Shown here piece by piece: positions 35,391-48,058 of a stretch of DNA of 64,000 nt; positions within the stretch are counted from its first letter, which is position 1, and the number at the start of each line of letters is the position of its first letter. Both the position numbers and the translations under genes were made by a program. The notes under the pieces were generated by a model. It saw nothing but the letters and a program-made list of their open reading frames with translations. It did no database searches and was not told where the DNA came from. Source of the DNA: Pelodera strongyloides (taxonomy: Eukaryota; Nematoda; Chromadorea; Rhabditida; Rhabditidae); assembly GCA_036852015.1 (NCBI GenBank), contig JAANDG010000107.1, positions 248,001 through 312,000 of the forward strand, given 5' to 3'.

Positions 35391-38128
35391 GCGTAAGGTT
35401 TTACGCTTCTTGCTACAGCGGTTTGCGAAGCTGTGTCAACATAGACCACTACAGAAGTCCAGAATTGCGGAGATGATATCCTTAATGGACTTGGTTACCC
35501 CAAAGGTGCTTGATGTAAGTTTAGGTTCTTTAAATCTTTCCATAGCAAATATGCCATGTATATAATGCCCTGTCCATGTTTGCGATTCGCACTTGCGAAA
35601 ATGACAAATGCCTGTCCATGTTCAGGCCATTTTACATGAATGTCAAATGCCTACCGTAACCCATGCGAATGACGCGTTTGACATAGTCCCGCAACGAAAG
35701 TGTATCAGATCCGTACTATTTGAAATAGATCCGTACTATTTGAAATAGATCAGTACTATTTTGAAATAGATCCATACTAGATGCAAAATCGCTGCGGGAC
35801 TTTGTCATTGACATTGACTCCAACATGGACAGGCATTTGTCATTTTCGCAAGTGCGAATCGCATACTTGGACAGGGCATAACGAAACCTTTTTATTATCC
35901 TGCCCTTATCATTTACACGTTATGACGTAGGTGAAACATAGCGTTCAAGCAATGTTTCGATAATTCGTTCTGTCGTGTGTTTTCTGACAGGTTCCTGGGC
36001 CACTCCGCGAGATAACCAGATAGCCTTTCTTTAGGTTAGAGCGAAATACCGGCCGGTTTTTGAAACACATCGAGTACACCGCATTCTTATGCGGCTTATG
36101 CAAATGAACATAACATAATTAGAATAAAAATCGAGCTAAATCCGAGCAAATTAGCAAAAATACCTAATTAGTCAGTTGTCCGCGATGCGTTTCAATAACG
36201 GGCCGGTATTTCGCTTTAAATTTGTGGAATTTCCTCCGTTGAAGTTTCGTAAATCAAACGAGTAATCTACTTTTTAGGTGCATCTGCCGACTCCCATCGA
36301 AAGCAGTTACTGTAGCGCGCCGGCAATGTTCTGTGAGGTGAGGCGCTCTGTAGCAGACTTTTCCGCAAAGATGGACAGCCACAACCGGGCGTGCGCGGCG
36401 TGAGCGCCATGTTTGCGCGAATGTCAGTTGGCGCACCTGTGGCGCCCGTGAGGCTTACATGTAGCCTGCCGCGCTTCCTCAACATGTGTCTGAAACTAAC
36501 GTGAGCTTTAGTGTATGTGAGCCGTATATACTCTAAAGCCATGTCGTGTGGTTGACTGATAGTGATCAAATCTTTTACTTTTAATTATTTCAGATTTACG
36601 AGTCCCCATCAGTGCACTGTTCTATCTTTGGCTTACGTGCTGAGGGTGATGTGTTACCTCTGCATGATCATCCACACATGTACGGGTTTATAAAAGTCCT
36701 TCAGGGTGCCATTGAGGTAAGGGACTTTTCTCTCCCTTTTCTCTGTCTTTTTCTCTCTCTTCTCTCTCTCTGTCTGGTTCTCACTCTCTCTCTCCCTCTC
36801 TCTCTCACGCTCTCTCTCTCTAAGCCTTCATTTTGGAAATTGGAACAGCCTCCAAGAAGAAACTATGAGAGCAATAGTCTCCTGTTGGGCACACTCCTAG
36901 CGTTACACTGTCATTGGAATGTTTTCTTCGTATAGTATCAGTGACAGCGACATCTTCGTTTTGGTCTTATAGTATAGACTACGGTAGAAATATTTAGTGA
37001 TGTTTAGAGAACCATTTTATTTTTAAGAAAAATTGCAGGTGACGTCTTTTTCATGCTCAGACACACCTCGCGGAGTTGGGACCTCGACTTCGGTTAGTTT
37101 TTTTGTATGGACAATTTCCATGTCACTGTATCTTGTTGCATTCTCATTAGACCTAACGCGCAGCTAAGTTTTGCTGCCCCGTTGTGGCGCATGCTCTGGC
37201 GCGGCGACTACGCGTTGTAGCTGACTGGATTTCTTTGGCCATACCGTAGTTGTAATATAAAAAAGACGTATATATCTAACAAATGCTTCCTTCAGGCTTC
37301 CTACAACGGAATTCATATTCTGACGCCAGAAAGTACGCCGATTTGTTTACGACCAAACAGTGGGAACATTCACAGGGTACGGTTTATTTTATTCTGCGTT
37401 CACTATTACTACCCTCTCAAGGTTTTGCCGACCTGTAGCACAACCACTGGTGCACGTGTACGGGTATTTTTCATGCAGATTGTGTAAGATTATATTTAGA
37501 TTCGTATTTCTGGTATTGTGGATTAGTATTTTACCTACAGAACTCAGTTGTCGATGTCGAAATGTTGAAAGTTCATCATGGAATCATGATCGATGTTTTC
37601 AAAATGTTATATGTATTCTCTGTTTCTAGATACGTGCAATGAAGACGGGTTCTTTTTTCTTTGATGTGTTGGTGCCCGGGTATAAGGAGAATCCCTGTTC
37701 ATACTTTCAAATGCCATCGGTGAGTGTTAAAGTGCCTCGATGATTGTGTATGACGTGATAAGTCATCTTTGACACCACCGCGAAATTTTGGCCGGTGCGC
37801 GGCCCACAAAAAAAAAACAGGTGGCCCCAGGTGTAGGCGGCCCACCTCTTTTGGGCCCAGTGTAGGCCGTGCACCGGTCAAGTTTCCTCAGTGACGGGAA
37901 GGCAGGAGTAGTTAGCTTAGGTTAGGTTGGACGTATATTCAACGGTTTTGATACGTGTAGTATGCGTTATTTCCACTCATTACTGTAATCGAGGCCATCT
38001 GATTATATAATTACTTCTCCATTTAGTCCTTACCCAATGTCGGCGAAGAGGTGAAACTGAATCAGACTGTGCAACCACACACGTTCTACTGTGCGCAATT
38101 ATACTACGACCGTATCAATGAGCTGTGA
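35383..38128 (+). CDS. ADO: 2-aminoethanethiol (cysteamine) dioxygenase family protein, 7 exons
   Basis: Non-haem iron thiol dioxygenase of the ADO/PCO family, which oxidises cysteamine or N-terminal cysteines with O2 and in animals acts as an oxygen sensor. Exons: 35383-35514, 36278-36337, 36594-36716, 37039-37092, 37296-37376, 37630-37719, 38027-38128; every intron is phase 0; 213 residues. The cupin fold shows LHDHPHM with iron ligands His88 and His90, and GNIHR giving the third ligand His149. FFFDVLVPGY and NPCSYF follow; Cys173 and Tyr175 match the spacing of the family's cross-link pair. The end is HTFYCAQLYYDRINEL. TTTCAG lies 19 bases before the ATG. This is the intact right-hand copy of the duplication; copy A upstream lacks exon 7. 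The family is certain; substrate is inferred. Confidence 0.93.
35563..35881. mobile_element. Palindromic element with about 60-bp arms and inner tandem repeat
   Basis: In ADO-B intron 1. Arms start TAATGCCCTGTCCATG and end GGACAGGGCATAA; they share GCGATTCGCACTTGCGAAAA in opposite orientation. The centre has four copies of a GATCCGTACTATTTGAAATA unit. Half an arm recurs at 56213-56262. It is absent from unit A. Confidence 0.8.
36036..36219. mobile_element. Family A MITE, unit B ortholog of 30394
   Basis: Same insertion point and same mutated left TTAG as in unit A; intron 1 of ADO-B. Confidence 0.85.
36727..36821. repeat. (CT)n-rich tract in ADO-B intron 3
   Basis: Interrupted CT array starting 11 bases past the exon 3 donor. 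A shorter one is at 31176-31232 in copy A. Confidence 0.8.
37785..37893. mobile_element. Family D GC-rich element, unit B ortholog
   Basis: Same place as the copy at 32130 in ADO intron 6, with small differences. It predates the duplication. Confidence 0.7.
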
Positions 38129-38145
38129 TTGCGAGCAATGGATTC

Positions 38146-38311
38146 TTAAAGCGGCACGGCACGTGGTTTTGAAAGTGTGCTGGTCAGCTGTTGTCATGTA
38201 GTATGGAAATTTGTTCCATTGTGTGCCGGAAATGCACAGAGAGGCGCAGGATTCGCACGGAACTGTAGTTGCCCAGCATGTGTTTAACAAACCACGTAGC
38301 ATACCGCTTTA
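38146..38311. mobile_element. TTAA element, CACGTGGTTT family (family C), in ADO-B 3' region
   Basis: Left TTAA/AGCGGCACGGCACGTGGTTT, right AAACCACGTAGCATACCGCT. It starts 18 bases after the ADO-B stop, so it likely lies in the 3' UTR. Confidence 0.75.
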
Positions 38312-39148
38312 GCAGAATTGTTGGATTTGTGTAATCGTCATAATCATTTGAGCATAAGATTTGATATTGGCGAACAACAGCTATTGACAACATAAATTTG
38401 CACTAGTAATATATTTCATACACTCACAATCGAGAGAGAGAGAGAGAGAGAGAGAAATAAAGAGAGAGAGAGCTGATGCTCGCTTGTCTCATTATCATAT
38501 TGATATATATTTAGTTGTATTATTAATTACTGATTACTACTGTATTTGTTTTTTAGTTGCTCAGTTTGTATTTTTCACTTTGCTGTACCTTTCGTGTATA
38601 AGAACTCAGTGCTAGTTTGGACCAATAATGATTTTTTTTGCGTATTATACTGTAAAATTGTGATTTTTTTTCTCGGGAACCTTTACTTTTTCGCTAGTGC
38701 TAACTGATAGCCTTGTTGTGCGCGAAGCGATGGCTCAGCCACGGCACAAGTTCAGTCTTGAATTGTCTGCTTGCTGATGTGCGACCGCGCGGAGGCGTGG
38801 TAAGCCACCGAAAGAACGACCACGCAGTCGCATCGAGCAGAAGAGCGCTGATAAGTCGCCGCACACAAGTAGTTTTCCTAAGGGTGCATGGATTACTTTA
38901 TAATAATGTGTGTCTTTTTAAGCTGGTACTTTTTTTTGCTGTGCAAATGCGTATTTTTTTAAATAAACTATACTTTTGAAGAATTTGTTGTGTTCAAGAA
39001 CGGCAGGAACAAAACAATAGTATAATGATTTTATTATACCCATCTGTAGGAAAGACGTAGGTGAAAAATAACAATTATGAGTTGACAGGAATCGTACAAT
39101 TGTACGTACAAGGGAGTGTTCCTCAGTTATCGTTTATTCTCCAATTTT

Positions 39149-39257
39149 TTAAAGCGGTATGTCGCGTGGTTTGCGAAAAGCATTATTGACAACAATATTT
39201 CCATGTATTTCGGCCCATTAGTGCCACAGACCACAAACCACGTGTCACACCTCTTTA
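39149..39257. mobile_element. Family C TTAA element
   Basis: TTAA/AGCGGTATGTCGCGTGGTTT to AAACCACGTGTCACACCTCT/TTAA, 109 bp. Confidence 0.75.
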
Positions 39258-40416
39258 AACGTTTATGATGAGAAATAAATGTTATAAAGAGAAACATATG
39301 CAAGCAAGTGAAGGATGTAAATAAGTAGCGGAAGTCCACCAAATAATTTTTGGCGATAAGCGACTTGCTACACGAGAAATCTAGGAGGTTACGTAAACCT
39401 CCATCTAGAAGGTTACGTAAATAAGTTGCGACCATTCAACAAACAAATAATGTGGTTAACCTGCCCGAAAAGTAAGTAGGAAAGCGATAGATATATGTAC
39501 CCATGTTAGCACTATGTAGCTATGTGAGAGAGATGCGTTGCCTGCCGGGTATACTGACACTTGGTTTCTGCACACAACTGCGTACATCACAATTTAGCCT
39601 GTTACCCGAGAGGTAACTATTGAGGTTTACGAATATTCTGGATATTTATTATTGATGCGCGGGTTGCTTATTGGTTCAGGCACACGAAAATCAATATATT
39701 GGAAAAAGTTTGTTGTATTATCAGATACCGCGTTCTTCATGTGCCTGAGCCTTTAATATGGTAAAGTCACCAATCAGGATGAAGAAGTTTTATCCAGAAT
39801 ATGCGTAAAACAGCTCGTCGGAAGTCTAAGGAGTGGAAGAAGTACAGTAACTTCCTTCAAGCGAGAAAGGGAAGGAAGTTTGGGAGACAGCGAGGGGGAA
39901 ATACACTGAGGAAACTACCACGGTGCGCGGCGCTCCTGTGGCTTACAGCGTTTGTTTGGCGAAATTGTGGCCCTATATGGAGATGCCTAGGAGCACCGCA
40001 TACTTTTGTAGTTTCCTCACTGGTAAAAGTAAAAGCAATAGACTATCGGAGAGCTGATGTGATGTAAACGTAGTACGAAGAAACAAAGTCCATGGTCCGG
40101 CTTTATGATCTGGAAATATGTAATGTGTATAGATTTTATGTTCGCGCTTGGAGAATACGCCGTGGAACGTCAGCTGTTGCGCCGCACATCAAATGAGGAA
40201 AATGAGTGCGCGACGAATGAATGGCCCACTTGCCGCGCAATTTTGGAAGTATGTCGAGAGTAGTTGCGCGACAAGTTTGCGCATCCGTGGCGCACCTCGC
40301 GGTCCTTTGAGGACATAGCGCATTCAAGGAGCTCATTGAGTCCGCCGCATAAAACTTAAGGTGTTTTAGTATTTAGCCGCGAGCACGTACCGGCAAAGCT
40401 TGCAAACTAACAAACC

Positions 40417-43400
40417 TTAGTATCTCGGGCGGAGCGGCACGCGCACGGGCGCGTCGGCAACGGCTTGCGAGCGCTGGAACAACTGCGCCAACTGCTCGTT
40501 CATTGGTCCTGTAAGTAGTTGGAAAAGGTGGTTGGAATATGAGAATTAACAATATGCGAATTAAGAAGACGTACGGTACTTTTTATATGATCTATGCTCT
40601 ATCGTATTGTATAACAATGTGCTCTGCACTGGACTTGGTCCAATTCATTTTTGTTCAAGTGAAATGCTAGTGCTTCACGTATTATGCATTGCGTTTATGG
40701 TGGTGAGTACTTTGTGCATTAGAGGCGGGAAATTTCGATTAATATGAAAACTCAAAATATTGGGAGAAGGAAACACGTTACTATCAAAGAATTTGTTATT
40801 GAATTGTACAACTATCAAAAACGCTGACACCCAAGCTTACGAGTTATCTATTGCCTCCCGAGAAGTCAAGGTAAGACTAGACGTTTCGAAAACCGGATGT
40901 TATATTGCTTTAATTTCTCACCTCGGCTGTACTCACTGATCACAGGGTTAAGCGACTGCTCGGCGCTCATACGCAGAGCGTGCCAGCTGCGATCGGCGCC
41001 TGATCAATCAATGAATCAATAATTGCCAGCGATCGACCGATAAATTGGTAACCTTTATTCAACAATTGCTCCCGGTGAAGAAAAAGTTAACCTTTCAAGT
41101 AAGGAAGTTAGTTAAACGAAAAGAGTTTATTTAGATTTGAAACTTTTTGTGAGACATGCATTGATGTGCTAGTGAAAAGTGAAAGTGATGCGGTGCGATA
41201 ATTTTCTCACATGCACACGTCGTTTTTAGAAAAGAAATCGAATTAATGCCGGAATTCATGCATAGACAAAAACGTATTTTCTAAAATTATCATCTGTACA
41301 TTACGCTTGATTTCCATTGTTTTATTATCAAATCACCTGTTTGCTAATCAACGACAACATGACGAGTTATATACTACTTTCTTTCCATCATTTCATTGTG
41401 ATGCACCACACCCTGTGGTGTTATTTAAAGCGAAATACCAGCCGGTTTTTGAAATGCATCTCAAATATCTGCATTCTTATGCGGTTATGTTCAGAGGGGT
41501 CGAATTGGGGACTATTTTTTATTATAATTTAGGCTCATTTGCATATGATGCATAATAAAGCAGGAGTACGCGACGAGTTTCAAAAACCGGCCAATATTTC
41601 GCTTTAATAAGTAATAAATAAAACAATTCCAGCCCGAGCGAAGTTATCCTCATAATATCTAATCATAATCATTGCCAGGTTCTCTGACACTCCTCCGAGG
41701 GACGTTGAAACTTGAGTAAACTTTGGCGCTTAGCTCTAGTCCAATAGCCAAATCCTGCCCCACCTACACCCAAAAATTAAAATAAAGACCCGTAAAGGAA
41801 AAATTGAAATATAGAGTGTGAAATGTGCGTACCGTTGTTACCTGATCTCAGTTGTTGCCAAGTGTTCTGCAGCTGTCGGCTCATGTGTTTGACATCTTGG
41901 TCTAGGCCGGACTCGTCAAGGGAGGCCTTGAACTTGCTGACAACGTCGCGGATAGCCGCGAACAGCTCGACGTTGGGCTAAAATGGAGCGAACATAGCGA
42001 GAGAAATAAGTTCTACACTTCAGGAATGTGTATGTTTAGTTCATGTTTGAGAGCTCAACAACATTCCAACGTAAAGTGAGATGACACGTGGCTTGTGAAA
42101 AGCATTCTGTGCTTATGTTTTCCGTAAAATATATAAATTGTGTTCCATTGAAAGACCTGGTAGCTCTGCATACTTTCACAAACCACGTGATATGTGGCTT
42201 TGGTTTCGGGCTATGTTACCCTCAGAAAGAAAAATAGCTGTTGTGTTTTTGTTTATCGAACATGAACTAAGCATACACAAGTGGGTTGATTAATAAGGTG
42301 CCTATTTATGCAAAATGGATAATTATAATTACTGTGCCCACGACAAGTTATACCTATTCGTTATATAACTCTGTGAAGTTAAATGAATCACACATTTGCA
42401 CCCGTGTGTGTTAAATTGGTACTTCTTTTGTTATGTCTTGTTAATTAGTTTGGCATTTACTTGAAACAATGTGCCGTTATTTTTTGTGTCCAATATATTA
42501 GGTGATTGGTCTTGTATTAAATTTAGTGACTGGAATGGTATAGTAATAGTCGCATTGATCATATGATATTATATGGATTCAAGTTTATAGCAAATAAATC
42601 GCTTTTAATTTTCAGTGGTTATACTATTTCTATAATTAGGGATCAAATCATTCGTATAGAACCAAACTGAACATGTGATTGACATGCATATTAATTGGAA
42701 AAAGAAAACGGTGTTATTGAACGTGCATTAGCTTCAACTTCACTGCATACATGCTCGATGCTAACCCATCGCGAGAATAGGTTGAACAGGCTCCATTCTG
42801 CCGACGGCGTGGTGGTCGTGATGGGCGCCGGCGTCGTCGGCGTTGACCTCGCCGTCGTGGTGCTGATCGGCCTAAACCAGCCAACTGTTGCAAGTCGTTC
42901 GCGTTCTATTTCGTCTCGTTCGGTGCTCGTGCTTTGTGAGTGGTGCGGTTTATGGCGGCAAAGGAACCTGGCTCTGAAGGTTGTAGTCGGTGTCCTCCTT
43001 GTCGTCGTCGTCGTCGACGTGGTAGTAGACGTGGTGGTGGACGTCGTGGTGGTGGATGGAGTAGTCGACGGCGTGGTTCTGGTGGTGGTTCTGACGGCTT
43101 CTGTAGTTCTGGACGGCTTTGTTACCAGTGTAACCAACTCCTTCTTAACTGGAAAGCTTGGAGGCGTGCTCATGGTGCTCGTTGGTTGTTCCGGGGCCGG
43201 GGTTTCTGGAGGCGGTGTCGGAAGCTCTGGTGGCAAAATCTTCTTCAACTTCAGGCGTTGACGTATCTGATTCACTATAGGTCGGACAGTTCTAGGCTTA
43301 GCAGTGGTCTTGAAGCCTCCAATAGTTAGCGGTGGCCTGGGAGGACCCTCCTTCGGTCTAACCACGGTCATTGGTCCCAACGACACTGGCCCTGGCCCGG

Positions 43401-46400
43401 GAGCTAAGGTGGTAACGGTGCTTCTGGTGGTTGACCTTCTTTTGGGCGTGTAGGGAAATGGACGTCGGGTTATTGATTTGGTCACCGACACTTTTCCCTT
43501 TTTGAGCAGAAGTTTGTGATACTTTTCGATTGCCGACTCCGTTCCGCCCTGGAAGAGAGGAAACAGAAAATGAACGAAAATGAAACGGAAAACCGAAACT
43601 GGCAGAGCAAACTCATAAAGAAAGCCATTCCAACTCAAGCCGAAAGTGTCTGGAATCTTGTGCCCTGGGAGTTTTCTTATATCACAATTTCTGAAATATA
43701 CCAGAGCACAAAATTTTGGGAAATTAAAGGGTTACGTTGAATTTCTTTTGCGGAAAGAAGAGAATTCCGTTAAGTTGCATCAAAAACTATTTTGCAATCA
43801 GAAATTCAGCGTAACGTTTCCATAGGCCTGAGCCATTCCTTTCCAAGCATTATAACCAAAAAAAATCAGCCAACTTATTCCCGTCTAAGCGAAACTTGCC
43901 CAGATACCAGTTATATCCGACAGAGCTATAGACTATAGAGCAAAGCATTTCAAAGCGTCAAAGGGTCACAACGTAGCTGTTTTTAAAGCGAGGGTGCAGA
44001 AAAGCTCAATACCGATAACAAGCAAGCTTTCTATGGAAAAGCAATAACTCTTTGCGATACTAAAGGGTTAGGCTCCCGAAATAATGAACGTGTATGATAA
44101 ATTCTCGGATCTTTATATTTGTGTGCTGTGCGCTTACTTATTATATTATATTTACCGCAAAGGAGTTCCTTGAAGTGAAATAACGGCCGGTTTTTGAAAC
44201 ACATCGAATAGACCAGAATTCTTATGCCGCGTATGCAAATGAACATAAATTAGAATACAAAATCGAGCTAAATTCGAGTACTTACAATTACGTAAGAAAT
44301 CAGTTGTCCACGATGCGTTTCAAAAACCAGCCGGTATTTCGCTATGTAAACCCGTGTGTGTATGTATATATGCGTGTGTATGTGTGTATGTGTGTTGTTT
44401 ATCTGTCAACATTGCTTCAATTCTCAACCAAAAAAATAACATGAAAATCTTTTACTGAACAATCAAAAATTCAAAATCGCTTCACATTTTCACCACTGGG
44501 AAATGGGAAAGTGAAGTAATTAAGGAATCTTTGATAATTCAAGTAAAAGTTCTCAAGTTTAGGCTACTTAGCGTTTTTCTAAGATGTAACATTTACTGCA
44601 TAGCAGTTACCTTACTACTGGAAATCCTTTTCGAGAAATTGGGTCACAGTGTGGTGCGTTTCTAGATTTGGTTTTCTTTTTTTAGCATACTCAAAAGTAG
44701 CGACAAACTGTAACACACCGCACAACACTGGTACCCGGGTTAAACGAAAAGTATTCTAGTAACTTAACAAATTAACATAACCAAGCGACAGAGATAGCAG
44801 GACAGGACAGAGGGTATAGAGATAGACACAAAAACAAAATCGGTATACGGTAACCCATATGCAAATTGATCTCCTACCGGGTTAGAGACTTGTCCATGAC
44901 TTGGCCTTTGAATACAAGTTTTCTACTAAAGCGGTACAACACGTGGTTTCGAAATTGTCTTTCATCGTGTGCTCCTCCGGAACTGATTCATGGAATTCTT
45001 CAGGGGGTATTCGAAACCACGTGTCATATCGCTTTAAAATTATATCCTAGCTCACTAAATACTGGTATTGTACTGCTGCCATACTAATTGGCTGCCCATT
45101 AGGAGCAAGTCTTTGGCGTCGTAAATATTCTTCAGCGATTTAATAAATTCATTAAGATTCAGTTTCTTACACTGTGGACATAGGGCGTATAGTTTCTGAA
45201 CGTCAATAGGCAGGTTGTTATATTCTGATGTTTCCGCGCCCGCGTTTCCGCCCCTAGGTACCGGAAAACCCTTTTGCGTTTGCGGAGTAGTGACTAGTTC
45301 CCGAGGAGGCTGTGCTGTAGTGCTGCTAATAACTGGGAGCGTGTTCGGAGCTACTGTAACCAAATCCAGCTGGGACCTATTGGGAACCGGTGGCAGCGTT
45401 AGCCTATATGGTGACTGAACCAGTGGGATACGATAGTTTGGCCCAGGCGCCGCTATTTGACTGCGCGGAGCGCCTACCATTTGCCGTCGATCTAACGCAG
45501 GGGTCCTAACGAATCCGGCTAATCTAGCGGTTAAGTAAGTGGGAATTGTGTTTCTAAGCTGATTCACGGAACGCCAAAAGGCTCTACTAACTGGATGCTG
45601 TCTATTTACTGCGGCAGCGCCTTTAGGTTCCTGACGCGCGTTTGAAACGGATTGCACGAATTGCATTGCGGGCCTGCTCTCTTTTGGCGGATGTGCCGCA
45701 TGTATAGCGCGACCAATTGCACTCACGTCCTGCGGTGGGAAGTTACGCCGAGGAGTTACCGGGCCAGCTTCCGGGCCTGGTCCGTAGGTAGGTGGGCCTG
45801 CGGGGGACGCGGGTGCGGGTCGGTTGTAGCCCGAGAAACCACCGTAGGAAGCACCGTTTGTCTGAAATTGAGGTAGAGTTTTTTTTAGTGTGTACGGCGT
45901 TATCCTATTGTTGTGGATCAAAAATTTTCTACAAAAAAAAATCGATAGCCAAATCGATACCTTATATGGCTTTCTTAAGAACATAAGCATAGAGCTAGCC
46001 AAGAAGTTATATGTAGTTATGACTAAAATTACTAAAATTAAGAAGACACTACTGTCACATAACATGCTTAGAAGACGAAACAAAATTCCCCCATTTTTTT
46101 TGCTTGATTATGTTTCCTTCTGAAAAAAAAAGACAAAGAATATAATAATTCAACCGTTATGTATTAATACCTGTGGTGGTGGTGGATTTCTTTCATATCC
46201 GTCCCGTCTGTCGTAACTACCGTATGAAGGGGAGTGTTGTGGTCCCTTCGTTGGGATATGGTACCAGGCCGGGAACGCGGTCTCAGCTGGGGCTAAAGTA
46301 AAGGGAGAAATTGTAAATTTCGTTTCGCTCGTACCTTACCTCATGAAACTTTTAGTTCTCACCTTTCGCTCGTACGTTACCTTTGCCAAAAAGACGTTTT

Positions 46401-46750
46401 AGTATATGTCACTTCAAAAGAGACAATGACATGGGTTTTTCAGAATCTATCAACATTGTGTTTCTGAAACTTATGGTTTTCGAACAGTTCCATAATATTT
46501 TTACATAAATATAGGATTCAACGAAACTCCCAGATTTTTTGCATATATTTTGGGTACTGAATTGAGGGATTATAAGACAGTTCAAAGTTACGAGATTTCA
46601 TAGCAATAATAACACTGAAGTCAAAAAAAAATTATACTTTAATTGCTACCTGCTGCCTTGACTGCTTGTACGGGCTGCGGTTGCATAAAGTCCCATTTTC
46701 TGTTAACATTACCGTAGACGTTGACGATCAGGAGAGTAGCGACGAGGGTT
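40417..46750 (-). CDS. Secreted Pro/Thr-rich protein, unrecognised family (first exon not found)
   Basis: Exons on the minus strand: 46750-46650, 46292-46171, 45861-45085, 43548-42766, 41977-41842, 40508-40417; phases join, about 670 residues. The first listed exon starts in phase 2 with a hydrophobic run (TLVATLLIVNVYG), so a tiny upstream exon carrying the ATG is missing. That run is probably a signal peptide and the product is probably secreted. Residues about 35-330 are Pro/Gly/Gln-rich with one ALCPQCKKLN motif. Residues about 335-595 begin SAIEKYHKLLLKKGK and pass into basic Pro/Thr-rich sequence with a Thr/Ser run of about 35 residues, a likely O-glycosylation zone. The end is amphipathic (PNVELFAAIRDVVSKF) and finishes PVRVPLRPRY. 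No family was recognised. Introns hold several TTAA elements. An intron inside the Thr-rich exon cannot be excluded. Confidence 0.75.
41425..41607. mobile_element. Family A TTAA MITE
   Basis: TTAA/AGCGAAATACCAGCCGG to CCGGCCAATATTTCGCT/TTAA, 183 bp, in intron 5 of the Pro/Thr-rich gene. Confidence 0.85.
42071..42202. mobile_element. Degraded family C element
   Basis: Left GTAAAGTGAGATGACACGTG, right ACAAACCACGTGATATGTGG; TTAA ends are lost. Confidence 0.5.
44167..44346. mobile_element. Degraded family A MITE
   Basis: Reads GAAGTGAAATAACGGCCGG at the left and CCAGCCGGTATTTCGCTA at the right; TTAA ends are mutated. Confidence 0.7.
44925..45037. mobile_element. Family C TTAA element
   Basis: CTAA/AGCGGTACAACACGTGGTTT to AAACCACGTGTCATATCGCT/TTAA, 113 bp. 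It ends 48 bases past the exon 3 donor of the Pro/Thr-rich gene (minus strand). Confidence 0.75.
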
Positions 46751-46941
46751 CTGAAATATTAAGAATTTTGAAATATGAAATTAAAAATGGGTTTAGTCAT
46801 ATTCGTATCTCTTCTCATATGTATGCATACGTGCATTTTTAGGTTCAATTCCCCAAGTGAACTACGTTGGGTGTTCCTGTAACCTAGCATCAACGGAAGT
46901 TATGATAAGTTGCAACGAATTGGACTGAGGTGAGATCTGTG

Positions 46942-47016
46942 GCCGCTCTGGTGGTGCAGTGATTAGCTGATATACTAAGATCACGGGTTTGAGGTTTGAA
47001 TCCCGTCCCAGTCGCT
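46942..47016 (+). mobile_element. tRNA-derived SINE candidate
   Basis: An A-box-like segment (GGTGGTGCAGTGATTAGC) and B-box-like GGTTTGAATCCC are spaced as in a tRNA. The acceptor stem does not pair, so it is not a working tRNA. A possible body extends to about 47230. Confidence 0.4.
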
Positions 47017-47365
47017 CACACTCTATCAAAGGTGGTAAAACATGGGAGCTGGGAAACTCTGGTGAAGATGACTCGGCATCGGCTCCCGAGTAGGAGGTTT
47101 AAATCTGTATCTGGTAATAACATCTGGATACTCAGGTCCCCTACACAGTTTCGCCCGGTGTGCTTTATCCCTTTAACTTCATCCGCCTTATCAAGATAAT
47201 GTAACAATGAGTTGATATCAACGTAAATACTGTGGATGGGAGTCGGCTCTCTCATGGTGTTGAGAAAGTCGTGTTTAGGTCTTATTTACTTGGACAGATC
47301 CACAAACAAAGTGCTTCTCTCTCTCTCTCTTTCTCTGTCTCTCCCAATCACTCTGTCTCTATGTG

Positions 47366-47415
<50 letters not shown>

Positions 47416-47697
47416 ACCTCCACGTATGGGAATCGAAATCAAATGCCCAGTTGCGGTCATAATACGCGCTGCGCACCGCATAAGTGTTGACTTTTGCACC
47501 CTCTCCCGACGATTGCGCAAGCGTAATACCTGCTTATCCCCACCCACTTATACCCACTGATTAGCGGGTAGGTATGGTTTTGGAATTTGAGCCTTGGTGT
47601 GAAAATGCCTTACTAGCATACGAGGCTAAGGTGCTTTAGTAATATGATGTTTTGCAAAAATAGTACTAATGCTAAGAATTGAATGCTGGGGAGGGCC

Positions 47698-47830
47698 AGA
47701 AGCCATATTCACCACTCAGTTCCCCGTGGGGAATTCCCCGTCTTTTTCTCTGCGTCTCTCACATTAGAATGCTATTTTCTGTCCCCAGGGACTATTTCCC
47801 CAAGGGAATCGGAGTGGTGAATATGGCCTC
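47698..47830. mobile_element. Family B inverted element
   Basis: GAAGCCATATTCACCACTCA to GAGTGGTGAATATGGCCTC, with a CTGTCCCCAGGGACTATTTC core. Confidence 0.8.
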
Positions 47831-47875
47831 TGAAGGTTCTAAAAGGGGAGTTTTGAAATGTTGTGGGTATCAGAA

Positions 47876-48058
47876 TTAAAGCGAAATATCGCCCGGTTGT
47901 TGAAACGCAGCGTGGACAATTGAATTCTTACGTATTTATGCTAATTTGCTCGAATTTGGCTTGATTTTTTATTCTAAGTTATGTTCATTTGCATAAGCTA
48001 GATAAGAATCCTGGTGTACTCGATGTGTTTCAAAAAAAACAGCCCGTATTTCGCTTTA
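47876..48058. mobile_element. Family A TTAA MITE
   Basis: TTAA/AGCGAAATATCGCCCGG to CAGCCCGTATTTCGCT/TTAG, 183 bp. Confidence 0.8.

Larger units (their letters stand above)
32347..38010 (+). repeat. Segmental tandem duplication, unit B
   Basis: Begins with the last 10 bases of sqv-6 exon 23 and its donor, carries an orphan sqv-6 exon 24 and the complete ADO gene. It differs from unit A by a Helitron (34057-34462), a 319-bp palindromic element (35563-35881), extra sequence at 32476-32718 and the lack of one MITE. Confidence 0.92.
38129..40416. other. Convergent intergenic region
   Basis: About 2.3 kb between the 3' ends of ADO-B and the minus-strand Pro/Thr-rich gene. Holds two CACGTGGTTT-family TTAA elements, a GA microsatellite (38433-38472), a family D-like inverted element (about 39905-40022, arms AGGAAACTAC/GTAGTTTCCTC) and GC-rich repeats at 40140-40330. 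AATAAA motifs occur at 38455 and 38961. No gene was recognised. Confidence 0.5.

Noticed and set aside
39801..40067. Basic 88-residue ORF
   Set aside because: Overlaps an inverted-repeat element and has no splice or family support.
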